This document shows positions 8,329-15,895 of a stretch of 64,000 nucleotides of DNA, piece by piece; position 1 is the first letter of the stretch; the number at the start of each line of letters is the position of its first letter. A program made the translations under genes and the position numbers. The stretch is from Flavobacterium potami (GTDB lineage: Bacteria; Bacteroidota; Bacteroidia; Flavobacteriales; Flavobacteriaceae). The notes beneath the pieces are model-generated. The model searched no databases, was not told the origin of the DNA, and was given only the letters and a program-made list of their open reading frames with translations. The DNA lies in the NCBI RefSeq assembly GCF_020026915.1, contig NZ_JAINUY010000009.1, positions 1 to 64,000 on the forward strand, given 5' to 3'.

Positions 8329-9966
8329 TTACCAGAAAACCGTGTACAAAGCCACTAAAACTCCACTGATAATAAAAGAGCCAATAATAAATTCTGATGA
8401 AACTTTAAACATCGATTTATCTACTTCAATTTCATGTGTTTTAGATTCTTCATCTGAAACTGGACTTGCCAAACTAATTCCAATCATTATAAATACGATA
8501 ATGAAGAAAACGATCGTCATTCTATCTAAAAAAGGATAATCTGGGAAAGCACCTTCTGTCCACATTGGAAGAAACTTCAAAACTGCGGCAAGTGGCACGG
8601 TTAATAATGCCCCTGCCAATCCAGCTGCTGGAGTTGTTTTTTTCCAGAACATTCCCAACAAGAAAATCGCCAAAACTCCTGGTGAAAAGAACCCAACATA
8701 TTCCTGAATAAATTGATATGCTTGATCTAATGATTTTAATGCCGGAGCTACAAAAGCGGCGATAATCATACAAACTACAACACACCATCTTCCTGTGCGA
8801 ACTAATTTCTTTTCTGATGCCTGTGAATTGAAATATTTTTTATAGATATCTAAAGAAAAAATCGTCGAAATACTATTTGCTTTTCCTGCCAAAGAAGCTA
8901 CAATTGCTGCAGTTAAAGCTGCTAACGCCACTCCTTTTAATCCTGCAGGAAGTAAATTCATTAAAGTTGGATACGCATGATCTGGTTTTAAAACACCTGC
9001 TGCATCCACCATTTCCTGTTGAAACATTCCGTTTTCGTGCATTACAAACATGGCGATCCCTGGTAAAACAGCAATAATTGGAACTAAAAGTTTTAGAAAA
9101 GCAGCAAATAAAATTCCTTTACGTGCGGTTTTTAAATCGGCTCCTAAAGCTCTTTGAACTATATATTGGTTGCATCCCCAATACGCCAGATTATTAATTA
9201 ACATTCCGCCAACCAAAACCGACATTCCCGGCAATTCAGTGTAATGTGGATTGGATTCGTCTAAAATCATATGCAAATGTCCAGGCGCTTCATCAGCAAT
9301 AATCGAAAGTGCTTTTAGAATATCTTTTCCAAAACCAAATTGATCTGAAAGTAAGGTTAAAGCTAAATAAGTTGTCACTAATCCACCGAGAATTAAAACG
9401 ATAACTTGAAACATATCGGTATATCCAATTACTTTCATTCCGCCTAAAGTTACGATTACTGAGAACAAACTCAAACCAATAACGCAAAACTGAAAACTTA
9501 CAGGCGCAATCGAAGAAATAGCCAAAGCTCCCAAATAAATAATGGAAGTAAGATTAACGAATACATAAATTAAAAGCCAAATAATAGCCATAATAGTACT
9601 TACCGTTCCGCTATATCTTTTGGCTAAAAACTGTGGCATCGTGAATATTTTATTTTTCAGATAAACTGGTAAAATAAACATCGCCACGATAATCAATGTT
9701 GCAGCCGACATCCATTCGTAAGAAGCAATTGCCAATCCGATAGCGAAACCCGAACCGCTCATTCCGATAAAATGTTCTGCTGAAATATTGGAAGCGATTA
9801 AAGAAGCTCCAATTGCCCACCAAGTAAGCGATCCTTCGGCTAGGAAATATTCGTTAGAACTTGTTGCTGCATTTTTTTTGCTTCTATAAATATACATTCC
9901 ATAGGCGGTTACTATGACAAAGTAAATAAAGAAGACAATGTAATCTGCGGTTTGTAATACATTCAT
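8329..9966 (-). CDS. Na+/solute symporter, SSS (SGLT) family
   Basis: Inner-membrane transporter of 545 residues with about 14 hydrophobic segments. It starts DYIVFFIYFVIVTAYGMYIY, with the family signatures SNEYFLAEGSLTWWAIGASL and SNISAEHFIGMSGSGF in the first helices. The closest functional types are SGLT-like carriers for galactose, glucose or myo-inositol, driven by sodium. Bacteroidota PULs often use such a carrier for the final monosaccharide. Here the neighbouring GH2 galactosidase and inositol oxygenase make galactose or myo-inositol the best guesses (inference). The acetyltransferase gene lies 56 bp upstream and the GH28 pair downstream, all co-directional. Confidence 0.88.
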   Translation of the reverse strand: MNVLQTADYIVFFIYFVIVTAYGMYIYRSKKNAATSSNEYFLAEGSLTWWAIGASLIASNISAEHFIGMSGSGFAIGLAIASYEWMSAATLIIVAMFILPVYLKNKIFTMPQFLAKRYSGTVSTIMAIIWLLIYVFVNLTSIIYLGALAISSIAPVSFQFCVIGLSLFSVIVTLGGMKVIGYTDMFQVIVLILGGLVTTYLALTLLSDQFGFGKDILKALSIIADEAPGHLHMILDESNPHYTELPGMSVLVGGMLINNLAYWGCNQYIVQRALGADLKTARKGILFAAFLKLLVPIIAVLPGIAMFVMHENGMFQQEMVDAAGVLKPDHAYPTLMNLLPAGLKGVALAALTAAIVASLAGKANSISTIFSLDIYKKYFNSQASEKKLVRTGRWCVVVCMIIAAFVAPALKSLDQAYQFIQEYVGFFSPGVLAIFLLGMFWKKTTPAAGLAGALLTVPLAAVLKFLPMWTEGAFPDYPFLDRMTIVFFIIVFIMIGISLASPVSDEESKTHEIEVDKSMFKVSSEFIIGSFIISGVLVALYTVFW

Positions 9967-10022
9967 AATAGTGTGGTTATGTGTGGTTAGATAGTAAAAT
10001 GTATTTTAAAATTTGATTGGTA

Positions 10023-11165
10023 TCAAATCTTGAGAAACCATTTCTTTTTATATAAAAAGTACAGTAAAATGAGCTGTACGACGGTAACGGATAATGCGGC
10101 AAAAAAAGGCTGCCAATCAATCGGCGTAAAATTTATTAGTCCGCCGAAAACGTACTCTGCGGTGTGTTTAAAATCGACTAAACCTTCTGCGGCGATATAA
10201 ATTAGAATAGAATTTGAACCGATTAGAATTAATGGAAATGCCCATTTATGAAAACCAAACAAATCGATAATCACATAAAAAAAGACAAAAAATAAAATAC
10301 TAAATCCACCAACAAAACAAACAAAAGAACTGGTCCACAAATGTTTATTGATTGGAAAATTGATATCCCAAATTAAACCAGCAATAATCAAAACAACAGC
10401 TGTTAAAGTCATTAAAAGCAACTTTACATTTATTGAAAATGGACATTTTGCTTTTAAAAATGTTCCGATAAAAACACCCAACAAAGCTGTAGCAATTGCA
10501 GGAATTGTTGAAAATATTCCTTCAGGATCATAAACGGTACTATGCAATCTTCCAGGCAAAAACAAACGATCAATGTAACCTTCTAGCGAACCTTCTTTGG
10601 TTAAAACTCCTGCTCCAAAATGGGGAACTGGAATCCATTTCATTGCCACGTAATACCCAATTATAATCCCAAAAAACCAGATTAATTGTTTTTTAAAATC
10701 AAAATTCAAAAAGATGATTCCGGCAAAAAACCAAGCCAATCCGATTCTCCCTAAAACACTCGCAAAACGCGTTTGATCAAAACCGTCAAAGCGCAATAAT
10801 CCATTTACCACAAATCCTAGAACCAATAAAATGCAGGTTCTTCGTAACATCGATATGTATATTTTTCGCTTTTCGTCTTTTGGTAAATCATTTGGAGATT
10901 TTACTCCTGCCAATTTCATTTTCTTTTCAAAAGAATACGGCATTGAAACTCCGGCAACAAATAGAAACACTGGAAAAATCATATCATAGAAGGTAATACC
11001 GTTCCATTCCGCATGATGCAGTTGCGATGACATCCAGACAAAAACGGGAATTGGAGCCGCTTTAGCCAGAGCATGAACAATATGTTCGCCGCTCATAATC
11101 CAAAACATCACAAATCCGCGCAGTGCATCTAAAGAAATTAATCTTCCACTTGTAGTGTTACTCAT
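10023..11165 (-). CDS. HGSNAT-like membrane acetyltransferase (heparan-alpha-glucosaminide N-acetyltransferase family)
   Basis: Polytopic membrane protein of 380 residues with about ten hydrophobic segments and no signal peptide. The N-terminus RLISLDALRGFVMFWIMSGE is the family opening. H51 sits in HHAEWNGITFYDMIFPVFLF, which matches the active-site histidine region of lysosomal HGSNAT (HASWNG). A later DPEGIFSTIPAIATALLGV also matches. HGSNAT carries acetyl groups from cytosolic acetyl-CoA across the membrane onto terminal alpha-linked glucosamine so that the GH89 enzyme NAGLU can cut it. A GH89 gene is present in this window at 33652. The bacterial homologues are often annotated DUF5009 or NagX, and their acceptor is usually not proven. 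It sits between the GH2 and symporter genes. Confidence 0.82.
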   Translation of the reverse strand: MSNTTSGRLISLDALRGFVMFWIMSGEHIVHALAKAAPIPVFVWMSSQLHHAEWNGITFYDMIFPVFLFVAGVSMPYSFEKKMKLAGVKSPNDLPKDEKRKIYISMLRRTCILLVLGFVVNGLLRFDGFDQTRFASVLGRIGLAWFFAGIIFLNFDFKKQLIWFFGIIIGYYVAMKWIPVPHFGAGVLTKEGSLEGYIDRLFLPGRLHSTVYDPEGIFSTIPAIATALLGVFIGTFLKAKCPFSINVKLLLMTLTAVVLIIAGLIWDINFPINKHLWTSSFVCFVGGFSILFFVFFYVIIDLFGFHKWAFPLILIGSNSILIYIAAEGLVDFKHTAEYVFGGLINFTPIDWQPFFAALSVTVVQLILLYFLYKKKWFLKI

Positions 11166-11190
11166 TTTAGTCTTCAGTTTTGGTTTAGTT

Positions 11191-11253
11191 TTTCAGTCAC
11201 AGTCGCAGTTTTCAGTTCTAACTATGACTGAAAACCGAAACTGAAAACCGAAC
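11191..11253. repeat. Imperfect inverted repeat between GH2 and acetyltransferase genes
   Basis: Left arm tttcagtcacagtcgcagtt and following bases (11191-11218) faces right arm gactgaaaaccgaaactgaa and following bases (11226-11253). The right arm itself is a tandem of ctgaaaaccgaa-like units. It forms a hairpin in the 97-bp spacer. Same architecture as the other operon-junction dyads but a different sequence family. Confidence 0.55.
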
Positions 11254-11262
11254 TTATTTAAG

Positions 11263-14200
11263 TTAAAGTGGTTTAATGATAAATCCGTAGCTGTATTCGC
11301 TTTGGGTTAAAGTGTATTGTTCGTGTGGTGGCAATCCCCAGCTGTTGTCACCTCCTAATCCGCGTTGGGTTAAGTCGACACAAACAACCACTTCATTTCT
11401 TGGAGTAATATCGCTGGAGTGAATGTTCTTTTTAGAAATTCCGCCATCAAAATCACTCGGATAGTTATTTAAAGTACTCATACCTAAAGCTTGCAGACCT
11501 TTTATTTCCAAGCCATTTCCATTATTGCTTGACAATTTAAACCAGCGTATATCCGTCTTGTATCCATTTTCTTGTGGGCGTGTATAAGGCACATATTGGT
11601 CTGCAACTTTACTAGTATAAATTCCTTTAAATGAAGAAGTTTTTCTGTCAGGATAATTTTCTAATGGTCCTCTTCCGTAATAATCCAGATTCTCTAGTGT
11701 ATTTTTTAAAGTGAAAATCATTCCGAAACGCGGTAATTCTGGCAACGGATTATTTCCTTTTTTATAAGAAGCCTGAATCTCTAAAGCGCCATTATTTCCT
11801 AATGCGTATTTAATTGTATAATCAGAAGCAACATCGTTCAGTTTTAATTTCGCAATGATATATTTCTTGCCGTTTTCTTCTGTTTGCTGAATACTTTCTA
11901 ACGAAGTATTTTTTCCAGCCGTTCTCCAAATATTCGTTCTAATCTGCATTTTATTTCCAATGTCATTATCGGTTGGCGCTCTCCAGAAATTCGGCTCCGG
12001 ATATTGTTTGAAATATTCTTCGCCTTTTAAACTGTAATACGAAATCAATCCCGTCTTCTTGCTGATTTTTACGATAACATTATCAGAACTCAATACAAAT
12101 TGTTCGTTTTCATCTTGAACTTTTGCTGTACTTGCTTTCTCTATTTTAACGAAATATTTACCGTCTTCAATTACAAATTGTTCTTTCGCAATTTCGAAGT
12201 TCTGAGGCAATAATTCTGAACCTGTTTTCGTATTCGCAAAAACATTCAATACATATTCTGTTCCTTCTTTTGATTCTAATTTTGGCAAATCAATTTTGAA
12301 CTGTTTTTTAGATTTTGGTTCTAAAGCAATATTCAAAGTTCCTTCTTTAATTACTTTTCCATTTTCTAAAACTTCATATCTAAAATTGTATTTGTTCAGA
12401 TTCGTAAATCCAAAATCGTTATTGATTTCGATAATTCCGTTTTTGAGATCAACCGCTTTGAATAAAATATCCTGATAGACTTTTTTTACTTCAAAAGCTC
12501 CCGGATGTGGTTTTCTGTCAGGAAAAACCAAACCGTTATGACTGAAATTTTCATCGTTTAAATAATTCTGACTTCCCAAATCTCCGCCGTAAGCCCAGTA
12601 TTTTCTTCCTGCTTCATCAGTAGCTTCAAATCCTTGATCTACCCAATCCCAGATAAATCCACCTTGCATGTTTTTGCTTCCGCGAATGATATCCCAGTAT
12701 TCTTGGAAATTTCCACTGCTGTTTCCCATTGCATGCGAATACTCACACATGATATACGGACGACTTACTTCTTTTCTTGCAGCATATTCTTTCATGTATT
12801 CAATCGTTGGGTACATTGGGCAAACTATATCTGTGTTTTCGTTTTCTTTGGCTTGTTCAAACTGAACCAAACGACTATTATCTCTCTTTTTGATCCATTT
12901 GTACGCTTCATGAAAAACAGGTCCGTTCGCACTTTCATTACCTAATGACCAGATAATGACAGATGGCATATTTTTATCTCTTTCGACAAGGCTGTAAATT
13001 CTGTCCAAATGTGCTTCTCTCCATTCTGGAAGATGACCAGGATTCGTATTTGGATTCATCCAAATTAACGGTTGACCTTCTACTCCCATTCCGTGGCTTT
13101 CGATATTGGCTTCATCCACCAAAAACAAACCGTATTTATTACACAATTTTACCCATAAAATATTGTTCGGATAATGACTGCAACGAACGGAATTAATATT
13201 CAGTTGTTTCATCATTTTGATGTCTTTCATCATTGTCGCTTCGTCCTGATAATGACCCGTTTCTGGATTATGTTCGTGAATATTAACACCATGAACCATT
13301 AATCGCACTCCGTTTACCAATAATTGGCTTCCTTTTAATTCTACTTTTCTGAATCCGATTTGTGTTCCAACGGTTTCTACAATTTCTCCTTTTGCATTTT
13401 TTAAAGTCAAAACCAAAGTGTATAAATTAGGCGTTTCGCTACTCCATAATTTTGGACTTGATACATTTTGAGAGAAATTTAAAGTCTGAGTTTTTGAAGC
13501 TTCTAAATTGACATTCACTTCTTTTACAAATACATTTTTTCCAGATGCATCAACCAATTTTGCAACCAATTTTTGGTTGTTGATTGAAGTCGTTGCCAGA
13601 TTTTTTAAACTCACATCCACATTCAGACTTCCGTTTTTGTATTTGGCATCTAAATCTGGTTTGGCAAAAAAGTCTGAAATGCGAACATTGTCTGTACTGT
13701 ACAAATACACATTTCTATCAATTCCAGAAAGTCGCCACATATCTTGATCTTCCAGATATGAACCATCGCTCCATCTGTAAACTTCTATGGCAACATCATT
13801 TTTTCCAGGTTTTAAATATTTAGAAATATCAAATTCTGCTGGACTTTTAGTGTTTTCTGTATAACCAACTTTTTGTCCGTTTACCCAAATGTACATGGCT
13901 GAAGTTCCTGCTTCGAAATGCAGAAAAACATGTCTACCTTTCCAGTTTTCTGGCAGCACAAAATCTCTTTTATAAGATCCAACCGGATTGTCCCAATGAT
14001 TGATAAATGGCGGATTTTTTTCGAAAGGATACGTAATATTCGTGTAAATTGGCACACCATATCCGTTCAACTCCCAGTTTGAAGGCACTTGAAGCTCTTT
14101 CCAATGCGACGTACTGAAATCCGTTTTATAAAAATCTTTTGGGCGCTCGTCTGGTGTTGGCGACCAAGAAAATTTCCATTTTCCGTTTAAAGAAAAATAC

Positions 14201-14400
14201 CACGGTGAGTTTTCATATTTATCCATAATAACAGAACTTTCATCTGCATAAGGAAGAAAAGCAGCGCGGGCTGGTTCTCTATTAATTTGAAATACCTCTG
14301 GATTTTCCCAATCGTTACGGTCTTTTTCCTGAGCCGAAACAACTGCAACACAAAGTTGTAATAGGCTTATAAAAAATATTTTGATTTTGGTTATCTGCAT
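11263..14400 (-). CDS. GH2 beta-galactosidase, LacZ-type
   Basis: Secreted enzyme of 1045 residues releasing terminal beta-D-galactose. The start chosen is the ATG at 14400, because it opens a normal signal peptide (MQITKIKIFFISLLQLCVAV...SAQ); an in-frame ATG 51 bases upstream would put a charged extension before it. Domains: N-terminal jelly roll (to about 230), immunoglobulin-like domain, TIM barrel, second Ig-like domain, and C-terminal Bgal_small_N domain. Acid/base E489 lies in WSLGNESANG and nucleophile E553 in MCEYSHAMGN. Length and domain order match E. coli LacZ with an added export signal. It lies between inositol oxygenase and the acetyltransferase; a 138-bp repeat copy fills its 5' side. 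Confidence 0.95.
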   Translation of the reverse strand: MQITKIKIFFISLLQLCVAVVSAQEKDRNDWENPEVFQINREPARAAFLPYADESSVIMDKYENSPWYFSLNGKWKFSWSPTPDERPKDFYKTDFSTSHWKELQVPSNWELNGYGVPIYTNITYPFEKNPPFINHWDNPVGSYKRDFVLPENWKGRHVFLHFEAGTSAMYIWVNGQKVGYTENTKSPAEFDISKYLKPGKNDVAIEVYRWSDGSYLEDQDMWRLSGIDRNVYLYSTDNVRISDFFAKPDLDAKYKNGSLNVDVSLKNLATTSINNQKLVAKLVDASGKNVFVKEVNVNLEASKTQTLNFSQNVSSPKLWSSETPNLYTLVLTLKNAKGEIVETVGTQIGFRKVELKGSQLLVNGVRLMVHGVNIHEHNPETGHYQDEATMMKDIKMMKQLNINSVRCSHYPNNILWVKLCNKYGLFLVDEANIESHGMGVEGQPLIWMNPNTNPGHLPEWREAHLDRIYSLVERDKNMPSVIIWSLGNESANGPVFHEAYKWIKKRDNSRLVQFEQAKENENTDIVCPMYPTIEYMKEYAARKEVSRPYIMCEYSHAMGNSSGNFQEYWDIIRGSKNMQGGFIWDWVDQGFEATDEAGRKYWAYGGDLGSQNYLNDENFSHNGLVFPDRKPHPGAFEVKKVYQDILFKAVDLKNGIIEINNDFGFTNLNKYNFRYEVLENGKVIKEGTLNIALEPKSKKQFKIDLPKLESKEGTEYVLNVFANTKTGSELLPQNFEIAKEQFVIEDGKYFVKIEKASTAKVQDENEQFVLSSDNVIVKISKKTGLISYYSLKGEEYFKQYPEPNFWRAPTDNDIGNKMQIRTNIWRTAGKNTSLESIQQTEENGKKYIIAKLKLNDVASDYTIKYALGNNGALEIQASYKKGNNPLPELPRFGMIFTLKNTLENLDYYGRGPLENYPDRKTSSFKGIYTSKVADQYVPYTRPQENGYKTDIRWFKLSSNNGNGLEIKGLQALGMSTLNNYPSDFDGGISKKNIHSSDITPRNEVVVCVDLTQRGLGGDNSWGLPPHEQYTLTQSEYSYGFIIKPL

Positions 14401-14436
14401 TATTTTGGTTTTTAGATAGCTGGCAATTATTTTTCT

Positions 14437-14574
14437 AACACATAGAAACATAGTTTTTCTTTGTATTAAAAGACATAAACATTTATTACAAAAAACATAG
14501 CTATGTGTGGGAAACTAGTTTCTCTAATTAATGTTTTTTATGCTCAAAAGAAAAATCTATGTTTCTATGTGTTT
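14437..14574. repeat. Interspersed 134-138 bp palindromic repeat, copy 1
   Basis: Terminal inverted repeats are aacacatagaaacatag (14437-14453) and ctatgtttctatgtgttt (14557-14574). Inside are two perfect palindromes, acatagctatgt (14495-14506) and gaaactagtttc (14511-14522). Two further copies lie at 23064-23197 and 52444-52579. The right end is 10 bp from the inositol oxygenase stop codon. It has no coding capacity. It may be a MITE-like or REP-type element, or a 3' mRNA structure. Confidence 0.85.
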
Positions 14575-14584
14575 AAATAAAATT

Positions 14585-15472
14585 TTAAAACTTCAATTTT
14601 TCTGGCAAATATTTAGCAACTAATTCTTTATAATAAGGAAGTAGTGCCTGAACATCTGGTTTTACTGGAGCTTTTGTATACAAATCGTACGGATTGAATT
14701 TTCGAACCCAGTCAAACATTTCGATGTCTTTCTCATTCATTAAATGTGCGTAAGCATTTTCTTTATGCTGCGAATAAAATGAATGGTAGCGAATCATGTA
14801 TAAAGCTGGATCCGGAAGATAATCTTTCATAATCTGATACAGATATTCATCGTGCCCCCAACTCATTTTCACCTTATCCAATCCGCAGTTTTCGGTGTAA
14901 ACACCAAATTTGGTATTGAATCTTTCGTCTGTAAAATCTGGATTTTCTTTAAAAAATTCTGAGTAAACAATTTTATCTGAATATGCACATCCAACTGGAA
15001 ATGTATCTCCTACAACCGCCCACTGTGGTTCTCCAAACAGACATAAAACTTTACCTAGATCGTGAATAAAACCTGTCAATACAAACCAATCTGGGTGACC
15101 ATCTGCACGAATGGCTTCTGAAGTCTGCAAAAGGTGTTGTGTTTGGTCTAAGTCAATATCCGGGTCACTGTCGTCTACAAGCGTGTTTAAAAACTCAACA
15201 GCTTCCCAGATTGACATTTCTTTTCTATTAAATTGCAGAAAGTCTTGCTCTTTACTGCATACAAAATCATAAGTCTGATAGGTGTGGTTTATTCTATAAA
15301 ACTCTTTAACTGTTTCTACTCTTTCCGAATCGACATAGTTTCTGAATTCTTCTTTTTGCTTTTCTTTTACCTCTTCATTTTCTTCAGATGGATCTGGATA
15401 TCGCATTAACAAATCGTCTTCCCACTCATCTAAATTATTCAACGGATTGTCTGTGTCTATATGCTTTTTCAT
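14585..15472 (-). CDS. Inositol oxygenase (MIOX) family protein
   Basis: Cytoplasmic di-iron oxygenase of 295 residues that converts myo-inositol plus O2 to D-glucuronate. No signal peptide. All six metal ligands known from mammalian MIOX can be placed: H126 (ADGHPDW), H137 and D138 (FIHDLGK), H207 (WGHDEYLY), H230 (RYHSFY), D254 (MFDWVRKFNPYDLY). Length is close to the eukaryotic enzymes (about 285). This activity is unusual within a PUL. The product glucuronate could enter the same hexuronate pathway as galacturonate from the GH28 enzymes; pathway genes are not in the window. The gene has its own promoter and a putative HTCS operator at 15528-15560, and probably heads the operon that runs left to the GH2 gene and beyond. 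Confidence 0.92.
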   Translation of the reverse strand: MKKHIDTDNPLNNLDEWEDDLLMRYPDPSEENEEVKEKQKEEFRNYVDSERVETVKEFYRINHTYQTYDFVCSKEQDFLQFNRKEMSIWEAVEFLNTLVDDSDPDIDLDQTQHLLQTSEAIRADGHPDWFVLTGFIHDLGKVLCLFGEPQWAVVGDTFPVGCAYSDKIVYSEFFKENPDFTDERFNTKFGVYTENCGLDKVKMSWGHDEYLYQIMKDYLPDPALYMIRYHSFYSQHKENAYAHLMNEKDIEMFDWVRKFNPYDLYTKAPVKPDVQALLPYYKELVAKYLPEKLKF

Positions 15473-15498
15473 AATGGTAATAGTTAAAAGTTACAAGA

Positions 15499-15528
15499 CA
15501 AAAATAGAATTACATCTCTTTTTCAAAA
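15499..15528 (-). promoter_or_regulatory. Bacteroidota-type promoter of the inositol oxygenase gene
   Basis: On the minus strand a -7 box TATTTTTG (15499-15506) fits TAnnTTTG exactly, and TTTTG (15524-15528) serves as the -33 element with a 17-bp spacer. The start codon is 27 bp downstream of the -7 box. The operator repeats abut the -33 element, as expected for an AraC-type activator. Confidence 0.7.
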
Positions 15529-15560
15529 TGGATTAATACATCAAAAACATGGATAAATTC
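15528..15560 (-). promoter_or_regulatory. Putative HTCS operator, 21-bp-spaced direct repeat (inositol oxygenase)
   Basis: Two half-sites read in plus-strand sense: ATGGATTAATA from 15528 and ATGGATAAATT from 15549, exactly 21 bp apart. The same arrangement occurs at 33437 (SusC) and 36016 (GH89), each about 22-23 bp upstream of the -7 box. Twenty-one base pairs is two helical turns, suited to a dimer of AraC-type domains such as that of the HTCS encoded next door at 15896-19930. Confidence 0.7.
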
Positions 15561-15608
15561 GATTATTGTAGGATTTTTATATATTAAAAAGGATAAAATA
15601 CTGTTTTT

Positions 15609-15690
15609 GTCATTTCGACATAACCTAAGGTTTCAACCTTTGGAACGCTCAGAATGACATCCCTTGTGTACCCAAGGTTGAAACCTTGGG
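15609..15690. repeat. Clustered short dyads, Flavobacterium type
   Basis: An outer stem gtcatt (15609-15614) with aatgac (15653-15658) encloses cctaaggtttcaacctttgg (15624-15643). A related hairpin in opposite sense, cccaaggttgaaaccttggg, follows at 15671-15690. They lie between the HTCS terminator and the inositol oxygenase promoter and look like remnants of mobile or REP-type spacers. Confidence 0.6.
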
Positions 15691-15771
15691 CTATATTTTA
15701 ATATTACTGCTAAAATCTTTGTGGAGTAATTTGTGGAGATTCCTCATTCCTCGGAATGACAAACAGTACGT

Positions 15772-15808
15772 AAAAAAAACTTTGTCAAAGTTTAAAACTT
15801 TGACAAAG
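15772..15808 (-). terminator. Terminator downstream of HTCS gene
   Basis: A near-perfect 14-bp stem (ctttgtcaaagttt 15780-15793 with aaactttgacaaag 15795-15808) is followed on the minus strand by eight T residues (15772-15779). It separates HTCS transcription from the inositol oxygenase promoter, so the latter must be initiated independently. Confidence 0.8.
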
Positions 15809-15895
15809 ATCTAATCCAATAGAAATTTGTGTGAATTTGTGAAATTCGTGGCAAAGAAAGAATCCCTTTAATCAATTTAATCTGTGGCAAAAAAA

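Noticed and set aside
15609..15690. Short dyads as a CRISPR-like array
   Set aside because: Only two related palindromes in opposite sense, without regular spacers or cas genes.
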